Under the pieces are notes generated by a model. That model saw nothing but the letters and a program-made list of their open reading frames with translations. It was not told where the DNA came from and did no database searches. 61,880 bases of DNA from Rhodospirillaceae bacterium (GTDB lineage Bacteria; Pseudomonadota; Alphaproteobacteria; GCA-2721365), in NCBI GenBank assembly GCA_002721365.1, contig PBKC01000057.1, forward strand, positions 1-61,880, read 5' to 3'. Both the position numbers and the translations under genes were made by a program. This document shows positions 55,710 through 61,880 of this stretch, piece after piece. Every line of letters begins with the position of its first letter. Within the stretch, counting starts at the first letter, position 1.

Positions 55710-58700
55710 ATGAAGACCGATGCCGGGCTGGGAGACACTCTCGACGGAATAACTGTGTCCGCGGGGGATGGCGGGGCAGCCATTCTTCTGCATGCGGCGG
55801 GTCAGTCGTCGATAGAGCTGCCGGCGGACTTCGATTTATTGGGGGCGGACTTCGTCCGTCAGGGGTCGGATCTTCTCCTGGTTGCGGAAGACGGCCAGCA
55901 GATCCTGATCGAAGGGTATTTCGATTCGGCGCCGGCCGCGCTGGTTCAGGCGGGTGGAATCGAGGTTTCCGGCCATGTCGTGGCCTCGTTCGCCGGCCCG
56001 CTGGCGCCCGGTCAGTTGGCTCAGGCGGGCGATGTGGCGCTGGGCGGGGAGCCGATCGGCACGGTCGATTCGGTCACCGGCCAGGTCACGGCGCAGCGCG
56101 TCGACGGCACGGTCGTCACTCTCACGGTCGGCGACCCGGTGTTCCAGGGCGATGTCCTGGAGACGACGGCCGACGGCGAGATCACCCTGATTTTCTTGGA
56201 CAACTCGGAGTTCTCGATGTCGGAGAGCGCGCGGATGGTGCTGGACGAGCTGATCTACGATCCGGATTCGGGCGACGGGTCGGCGCAGTTCAGCGTTCTG
56301 CAGGGCGTGTTCGCGTTCGTCTCGGGCGAGGTTGCGGCGAACAACCCGGGCGCGACGACGATCGAGACGCCGGTCGCCACCATCGGTATCCGCGGGACGT
56401 CGCTGGTTTTCTCGTATTTCGCGGATGCGGGGCTCACTGCGGCTCTGGTTCCGGACGCGGACGGCACCTATGGCGAAGCGGACATTACCGGCCCGAGCTG
56501 GAATGTCAGCCTGAGCGAGTCGGTCAATTCGGTGAGTGCGACGGAAGGCGGACAGCCGACGGCGCAGTCGCTGAGTGTCGCGGACGCGGTTAGTCGGATC
56601 GGCGCGATCGGCGCACGCCTGTTCCAGCAGGCGCAGGCGACGGCGTCGGCCTACCAGGAGGCCAGTGCGGGCGACGACGGCAGCGGCGGCGAAGACGACG
56701 GCGAGGCCGGTGAGGAGAGCGAAGAAGGCGCCGAGGACGGTGCCGACGCCGAAGAAGGCGGTGCCGACGAGGGCGACGGTGGCGATGGCGGGGACGCGGA
56801 ACTGCCGCCGGGTTATGGGGACGGCGGCGGAGAGGGTGAAGGCGGGGGCGAGACCCCTCCGGCGACGATGCCTCCCGAGACGACGCCGCCGCAATCAACT
56901 ACGGGAAGTGGCGGCAGCGGCCCTTCCACGCCGACGGCGACGGAGCCGACCGACGACACGCCGTTCTTCGAGCCGCCCGCCGAGGACACGATCCCGCCGA
57001 CGATCTTCGAGACGGGAAAGTCGGGCGACGACACGCTGATCGGCGACGAAGGCGACGATAGCCTGGACGGCGCGGGCGGCAACGATCTGGTCGAAGGGGC
57101 GGCCGGCAACGATGTCCTCGTCGGTGGGACTGGCAACGACACGCTGCTGGGCCAGGAGGGGTCGGACACGCTGCATGGCAGCGGCAACGAGGACTCGCTG
57201 CTGGGCGGAGTGGGCAACGATGTCCTGTTCGGCGAAGGCGGCGACGACACGCTGCTCGGTGGCGCGGGCAACGACAACCTGATCGGCAGCGCCGGCACCG
57301 ACACAGCCTCGTTCGCCGGGTCCAGCGCGCCGGTGACGGTCGATCTGGCGGCCGGTACAGCGACCGGGCAGGGGAACGACACCATCTCCAGCGTAGAGAA
57401 TGTTCTCGGATCGGACGGGAACGACTCGATTGCCGGTTCCCTCGAAGAGAACCTGCTGGAAGGGGCCGCCGGCAACGATACGCTCCTCGGTGCGGCAGGG
57501 GACGACACCCTCGATGGCGGCGCTGGCAATGACAGCATGGTCGGCGGTGACGATACCGACACTGCGTCCTTCGCCGGGCTGAGCGCGCCGGTTACGGTGG
57601 ACCTTGCGGCCGGGACGGCGACCGGGCAGGGCACCGACTCTCTCGAAGAGATCGAGAACGTCCTGGGGTCGAGCGGTGACGATTCGATCGCTGGCGACGA
57701 AGGCGGGAACGTCCTTGCCGGGGCGGCCGGCAACGATACGCTGGACGGCGCCGACGGCGACGACATCCTTCTAGGTGGTGCGGGCGATGATTCGGCGCTG
57801 GGCGGTGACGGCGCCGACGTGCTCGTCGGCGGTGCGAGCGTTTCCGGCCTTACGGCGCTGTTCGGTCCGACGGTGATCGCCGGCACTGAACCGGCGACGG
57901 TCGCGGTGTTCGACAACCCCAGCTTCGTCGATACCAGCAATACCTCGAGCAGTGAATCCGACACGATCCAGGCGTCGCTGACGTCGCTCGGCCATACGGT
58001 GACGACCTTCACCGGGATTACGGCGGCGGAGATCGAGGCGGCGCTCTCGGGAGTTGGTGCGTTAGTGATTCCCGAGCAGGAGGCGGGCGACATCGCCGGC
58101 GCTCTCGATTCCGCGGCCGAGGCGGCGATCGCGGACTTCGTGTCCTCGGGCGGCCTGCTGGTGATTGCATCGAATCCGATAACCTTCCTCAATTCGATCT
58201 TCGGCTTCAGCCTGAGTTTTGGAAGCGGCGTCAACGCGACGCTGAACACGGCCGAGGTGGCGGGGACGATCTTCGCGGACGGTCCGACGACCCTACCGAG
58301 CGAGAACGCGACGGTCGGGCTGTCGATCGCTTCGCTTCCTTCGGGGGCGATACCGGTTTACGCCGCAAGCGGCAGCGCCACGGTGACGGCGATTCCGTTC
58401 GGCGCCGGCCAGATCGTCACGCTGGGCTGGGACTGGTTCAACGGTGCCCCGCTGGGCGTTACCGACGATGGCTGGCTCGAGGTTCTCGACCGGGCGATGA
58501 CCTTTGCCAGCGCCGACGGCGACGACACGCTTGCGGGCGGGGCCGGGACGGACACGCTCTCGGGTGGGAGTGGCGACGACGTCCTGGATGGCGGCGATGA
58601 CAGCGATCTCCTGCTCGGCGGGCCCGGTGACGGTACGCTGCTGGGTGGTGCCGGTGACGATGGCGCGACGGGCGGTTCGGGTGACGACTCCATCCTGGGC

Positions 58701-61700
58701 GGCGACGGCAGCGACTTCCTGGAGGGCGAGGCCGGCGCGGATACGCTGATCGGCGGCGCCGGGGAGAATTTCCTGTTCGGCGGCGCCGACAATGACGTGA
58801 TCATCGGCGATGCGGCTGTCGACGTCATCGATGGCGGCACGGGCGACGACAGCATCGCCGGCGGCGGCGAGGCCGACGTGATCTCTGCCGGCGACGGCGA
58901 CGACACCGTCTTCGGCGAAGCGGGTGCGGACGTCATCGCTGGCGGCGCCGGCGACGATCTCATCGACGGCGGCGACGACAACGATGCCATCGAAGGCAAT
59001 GCCGGCGACGACAGCCTGACCGGCGGCGACGGTGCCGACCTGCTGGACGGCGGGGACGACAACGACGAGCTGATCGGTGGCGGCGACGCGGACACGCTTA
59101 TCGGTGCGGCGGGCGATGACGACCTGTTCGGTGGTTCGGGCGACGATTCGCTGCTGGGCGGCGACGGTGCCGATTCGGCCGTTGGCAGTGACGGTGCCGA
59201 CTTGCTCGACGGCAGTGCCGGCAACGATACCCTGGACGGTGGCGCCGATGCGGACACTCTTTTGGGTGGCTTGGGTGACGACGACCTGCTCGGTGGGGCG
59301 GGGGATGACTCGTTGGAAGGCGGTTCCGGCGCGGATGACCTTCTGGGCGCTGACGGCGCGGACACGCTGATCGGCGGAATCGGCGCCGATAGCCTTGTGG
59401 GCGGTGACGGCGACGACGTGTTGATCGGCGGCACGGAAAGTTCGATCGGGGGAGACTCGTTCACGATCACCGCGGCCGACTTCTCTCCCATCACCATCGG
59501 CGGGACCGTTTTCTCGCTGGGAGCGGCGGCGTTCCCGACCAGCGTCGTACGGATTGCCGGTGGGCCCGCATCGGAATTCGGTGGTGTAAGCGACACCGAT
59601 GCTCTGACCGGTCCCGATATCGACACCGGCGCGTTCAATCTGGACCTCGGGCAGATCTACGAATTGACCTTCTCCGTGCCGATCGTGAACGGTGACGGGG
59701 ACGATCTTTACTTCACTGACAGTCGTTTCAGCTTCGATTCGTTGAACTTCTCGTTCGACGGCGGCAGCACTTTCCACACGATCAACTCCACGGACTTTCT
59801 TGATACCGGGGTCGATTCTGCAATTCGCGGATCGGGCCTCACTTTCGATCTGTTCGCCGCGACGATCGATCTCAGCGACTTCGGTGTCGCGTCGGGCGCC
59901 ACCTTCACGTCGATCCAGATCCAGGGGGTCTCCGGCTCCGATCCAATCGTGGTGGGCAACCTCTCGACGGGCTCGCCTTTCAGCGACACGCTGGAGGGCG
60001 GTGCCGGCAACGACCTGCTGCTGGGGAGCGACAGCGACGATCTGCTGGATGGCGGCGACGATGACGACACGCTGGAAGGCGGTGCCGGCGACGATTCGCT
60101 GATCGGCGGCGCGGGCGTCGACAGCCTGCTGGGCGGCGATGGCGACGACAGCCTCGAAGTGGGCGACGACGGGGGCGAGTTCGCCGACGGCGGCGCCGGG
60201 GACGACTCGCTGATCGGCGGCGGCGCGGCCGACTCGCTGTTGGGCGGCGACGATGCCGACCTGCTGCTGGGCGGCGCGGGCGCTGATACGCTCGAAGGCG
60301 GGGGCGGCAACGACCTGCTGGTGGGCGAGGCCGGCGAAGACAGCATGCTCGGCGGCGACGGCGATGACAGCCTGATCGGCGGCGACAGCGAATTCGGGCC
60401 GGCGGTCACCATTGATGGCGGCGATTTCCTCGACGGCGGGGCCGGCGACGACCTGCTGGTGGCGGGTTCGGACCTCGATACGATCCAGGGCGGCGACGGC
60501 GCCGATACGGTTCTGCTCGGCGACGCGCCGGGTGCTGCGGTGGACGGCGGTGATGGCGAGGACCTCGTGATCCTCGACGGGGACGGGGAATCGTTCAGCC
60601 TCGCGGCGCTTTCGCTTGTCAACGTCGAGTTCCTCGATATCGACGGGTTGGGCAATAACAGCCTGTTCGTCGATGCGGCGTCCGTGCTGGCGGCGACGGA
60701 TGCCGACAACCTGCTGGTGATCGACGGCAGCGCCGGGGATTCGGTCGAGTTCGACGGGTTCCTGTCGGATACCGAGTTGGATTCCGTCATCGGCGGCGAG
60801 ACGTTCCGGGCCTTCGTGCGCGGTGACGCGACCGTGCTGGTGAACGAGGCGATCGCGGTCAGCGGCGAAGCGGTCGTCGTCGATCTGGCGGGACTCGACG
60901 GAACCGACGGCGTGCTGCTCGGCGGTACGTCGTCCTACGACTATATCGGCTCGGCCGTGGGCGGCGTCACCGATGTCAACGGCGACGGCTTCGCCGATAT
61001 GATCATCGGCGCACCCGGGGACGACAGTACGGCGTCCGATGCGGGGCGGACCTATGTGGTGTTCGGAAGCGCGACCGGGTTCGGGTCGAACGTCGATCTC
61101 GGGACGCTCAGTGGCGGCAACGGGTTCACGGCGCTGGGCGCGGCCGCCGGCGACGAGTCGGGATTCTCGGTTTCGGGGATCGGCGACGTCAACGACGACG
61201 GTATCCAGGATCTGATCGTCGGTGCGCCCTACGGGGCCGAAGCCTATGTGCTGTTCGGGACGACGAGCGGATTCGCGTCGAGCATCGATCTCTCGGCGCT
61301 GAGCGGGGCCGACGGCTTCACGATCACGGGCTTCGATCCGATCGACGAAAGCGGTTTCTCGGTCTCCGGCGGCGGCGACATCAACGGCGACGGCTTAGCC
61401 GACTTCGTGGTCGGCGCGCCCTATGTACGCGGCGCCGACTATGGCGGCCATAGCTACGTGGTGTTCGGCAGCACCGACGGCTTCCCGTCCAGCCTCAGCC
61501 TGGGTTCGCTGGACGGCTTCAACGGTTTCGCCGTGCACGGGGCCGCGGACTTCGACCGCGCTGGCGCGTCGGTCAGTCTGGTCGGCGACCTGAATGGCGA
61601 CGGCATCGACGACCTTATGGTCGGTGCGCCTTACGCTGCCGGTGTTTTCGGCGACAGCGGCGTGACGTATGTCGTCCTGGGGACAACGAGCGGCTTCTCG

Positions 61701-61880
61701 GCGGATATCGATCTCTCCAGCCTCGATGGCGACAACGGTTTGGTGCTGCGGGGCTTCGACATCTTCTCGGCCGGGGCGTCGGTGGCGTCGGCGGGTGATG
61801 TCAACGGCGACGGCTTCGGCGATGTGATCATCGGGGCGCCCCATGCCTACGGCGGTGGCCTGTCCGAGGCGGGCCAGGCC
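55710..61880 (+). CDS. giant RTX/FecR/FG-GAP surface protein, first 2057 codons
   Basis: Open from ATG 55710 (GAGAGG upstream) to the window edge, no stop in 2057 codons; the C-terminus, which should hold the type I secretion signal, is outside. Order: Bap/LapF-like prefix (1-115), FecR domain (131-231; FLDNSEFSMSESARMVLDEL, ATIGIRGTS), acidic Asp/Glu/Gly linker (321-364), RTX block (437-709), Rossmann-like domain (710-931), second RTX block (935-1246), unknown beta domain (1247-1422), third RTX block (1423-1631), five FG-GAP/integrin-like units (DVNGDGFADMIIGAP type, from about 1731). No signal peptide. Ca-binding, probably a type I-secreted adhesin or biofilm protein. Confidence 0.85.
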   Translation, partial: MKTDAGLGDTLDGITVSAGDGGAAILLHAAGQSSIELPADFDLLGADFVRQGSDLLLVAEDGQQILIEGYFDSAPAALVQAGGIEVSGHVVASFAGPLAPGQLAQAGDVALGGEPIGTVDSVTGQVTAQRVDGTVVTLTVGDPVFQGDVLETTADGEITLIFLDNSEFSMSESARMVLDELIYDPDSGDGSAQFSVLQGVFAFVSGEVAANNPGATTIETPVATIGIRGTSLVFSYFADAGLTAALVPDADGTYGEADITGPSWNVSLSESVNSVSATEGGQPTAQSLSVADAVSRIGAIGARLFQQAQATASAYQEASAGDDGSGGEDDGEAGEESEEGAEDGADAEEGGADEGDGGDGGDAELPPGYGDGGGEGEGGGETPPATMPPETTPPQSTTGSGGSGPSTPTATEPTDDTPFFEPPAEDTIPPTIFETGKSGDDTLIGDEGDDSLDGAGGNDLVEGAAGNDVLVGGTGNDTLLGQEGSDTLHGSGNEDSLLGGVGNDVLFGEGGDDTLLGGAGNDNLIGSAGTDTASFAGSSAPVTVDLAAGTATGQGNDTISSVENVLGSDGNDSIAGSLEENLLEGAAGNDTLLGAAGDDTLDGGAGNDSMVGGDDTDTASFAGLSAPVTVDLAAGTATGQGTDSLEEIENVLGSSGDDSIAGDEGGNVLAGAAGNDTLDGADGDDILLGGAGDDSALGGDGADVLVGGASVSGLTALFGPTVIAGTEPATVAVFDNPSFVDTSNTSSSESDTIQASLTSLGHTVTTFTGITAAEIEAALSGVGALVIPEQEAGDIAGALDSAAEAAIADFVSSGGLLVIASNPITFLNSIFGFSLSFGSGVNATLNTAEVAGTIFADGPTTLPSENATVGLSIASLPSGAIPVYAASGSATVTAIPFGAGQIVTLGWDWFNGAPLGVTDDGWLEVLDRAMTFASADGDDTLAGGAGTDTLSGGSGDDVLDGGDDSDLLLGGPGDGTLLGGAGDDGATGGSGDDSILGGDGSDFLEGEAGADTLIGGAGENFLFGGADNDVIIGDAAVDVIDGGTGDDSIAGGGEADVISAGDGDDTVFGEAGADVIAGGAGDDLIDGGDDNDAIEGNAGDDSLTGGDGADLLDGGDDNDELIGGGDADTLIGAAGDDDLFGGSGDDSLLGGDGADSAVGSDGADLLDGSAGNDTLDGGADADTLLGGLGDDDLLGGAGDDSLEGGSGADDLLGADGADTLIGGIGADSLVGGDGDDVLIGGTESSIGGDSFTITAADFSPITIGGTVFSLGAAAFPTSVVRIAGGPASEFGGVSDTDALTGPDIDTGAFNLDLGQIYELTFSVPIVNGDGDDLYFTDSRFSFDSLNFSFDGGSTFHTINSTDFLDTGVDSAIRGSGLTFDLFAATIDLSDFGVASGATFTSIQIQGVSGSDPIVVGNLSTGSPFSDTLEGGAGNDLLLGSDSDDLLDGGDDDDTLEGGAGDDSLIGGAGVDSLLGGDGDDSLEVGDDGGEFADGGAGDDSLIGGGAADSLLGGDDADLLLGGAGADTLEGGGGNDLLVGEAGEDSMLGGDGDDSLIGGDSEFGPAVTIDGGDFLDGGAGDDLLVAGSDLDTIQGGDGADTVLLGDAPGAAVDGGDGEDLVILDGDGESFSLAALSLVNVEFLDIDGLGNNSLFVDAASVLAATDADNLLVIDGSAGDSVEFDGFLSDTELDSVIGGETFRAFVRGDATVLVNEAIAVSGEAVVVDLAGLDGTDGVLLGGTSSYDYIGSAVGGVTDVNGDGFADMIIGAPGDDSTASDAGRTYVVFGSATGFGSNVDLGTLSGGNGFTALGAAAGDESGFSVSGIGDVNDDGIQDLIVGAPYGAEAYVLFGTTSGFASSIDLSALSGADGFTITGFDPIDESGFSVSGGGDINGDGLADFVVGAPYVRGADYGGHSYVVFGSTDGFPSSLSLGSLDGFNGFAVHGAADFDRAGASVSLVGDLNGDGIDDLMVGAPYAAGVFGDSGVTYVVLGTTSGFSADIDLSSLDGDNGLVLRGFDIFSAGASVASAGDVNGDGFGDVIIGAPHAYGGGLSEAGQA
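57018..60520 (+). repeat. RTX calcium-binding repeat blocks coding GGxGxDxLxG units
   Basis: Dozens of tandem nine-residue nonapeptide repeats (for example GGAGNDTLLG and GGDGDDSLIG types) are found at 57018-57835, 58512-59445 and 59976-60520. The nucleotide code is correspondingly repetitive and GC-rich. Within block one, a 46-residue unit (SFAG.SAPVTVDLAAGTATGQG ... ENVLG) occurs twice, around 57306 and 57563. Confidence 0.85.
60900..61880 (+). repeat. FG-GAP / integrin alpha-like repeats
   Basis: At least five units, each about 60 residues, carry a Ca-binding DxNGDGxxD with a following IGAP (DVNGDGFADMIIGAP, DVNDDGIQDLIVGAP, DINGDGLADFVVGAP, DLNGDGIDDLMVGAP, DVNGDGFGDVIIGAP) and a YVVFG motif. 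This is the propeller of integrin alpha chains, common in bacterial adhesins. Confidence 0.9.

Noticed and set aside
57018..60520. Tandem repeats considered as a CRISPR array or minisatellite
   Set aside because: They lie in one coding frame and encode RTX nonapeptides with variable bases and no uniform spacer-repeat structure.
56813..60790. Several Ser/Pro- and Val/Ala-rich minus-strand open frames of 360-494 codons opposite the RTX gene
   Set aside because: They arise from the GGxGxD code read antisense (SPAPPS-like and AAxxRI-like repeats). The plus-strand frame is open over 2057 codons with real domains.

Overview
This window reads as one contiguous piece of a GC-rich alphaproteobacterial chromosome, most like a Rhodospirillales-type genome. 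The evidence is gene content and order. On the minus strand runs miaB-phoH-ybeY-corC-lnt-xre, then metK-trmB-rimP-nusA-ylxR-infB-rbfA-truB-rpsO-pnp, a typical alphaproteobacterial housekeeping block. It is accompanied by an Irr-type Fur paralogue, ornithine-lipid genes (olsBA), an intracellular PHB depolymerase and an Lnt/MurJ envelope set. Coding density is high, many genes start with GTG or TTG, and 4-base stop/start overlaps are frequent. No rRNA, tRNA, CRISPR array or transposase was recognised.

Layout. 1-7968: metabolic genes, comprising an alpha/beta hydrolase fragment, a persulfide-dioxygenase/rhodanese fusion divergent from anaerobic hemN with an FNR-like box between them, pncB, a flavin-reductase-like protein, an acyl-CoA dehydrogenase and phaZ. 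8006-12657: an iron/peroxide module of DUF3501, a cysteine-rich Fe-S protein, rubrerythrin and Irr, with an Irr-type operator in front of rubrerythrin; a nitronate-monooxygenase-like gene follows. 12735-15179: GDPD, a TetR regulator and an HD-domain protein. 15265-26628: the translation/transcription block, with an intrinsic terminator inside the predicted leader of rimP-nusA-infB. 26877-30861: an accessory cassette (LysR, PtxD-like phosphite dehydrogenase, MFS, SDR) lying where xre and metK would normally be neighbours. 31040-37251: xre, lnt, corC, ybeY, phoH, miaB. 37334-41050: ornithine-lipid acyltransferases, Fur, a TusA-like protein, a frameshifted rimI and tsaB. 41119-46945: ddpX, nitroreductase, UspA, a TIGR02186/TSUP transporter pair, DUF2333 and trpS. 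47153-52936: a Rieske oxygenase and a P-type ATPase with an altered signature (DKNGT) placed between trpS and murJ, plus a possible small RNA. 53063-61880: a 2Fe-2S ferredoxin, a TPR/SPINDLY-type glycosyltransferase and the first 2057 codons of a giant FecR/RTX/FG-GAP surface protein that runs off the end of the window.

How the parts work together. The minus-strand core makes and matures ribosomes, tRNA and mRNA-decay factors, and the envelope genes (lnt, murJ, olsBA, corC) sit in their usual company. The accessory parts are the PtxD-like cassette, the Irr/rubrerythrin module and the glycosyltransferase-adhesin pair. The strongest leads are: the PtxD-like gene, whose catalytic residues are in register with PtxD but whose start codon is ATC; the attenuator-like terminator before rimP; the GT41-type enzyme upstream of a multidomain adhesin; the ATPase DKNGT signature; and a roughly 120-nt transcript candidate carrying a 12-codon ORF downstream of murJ.
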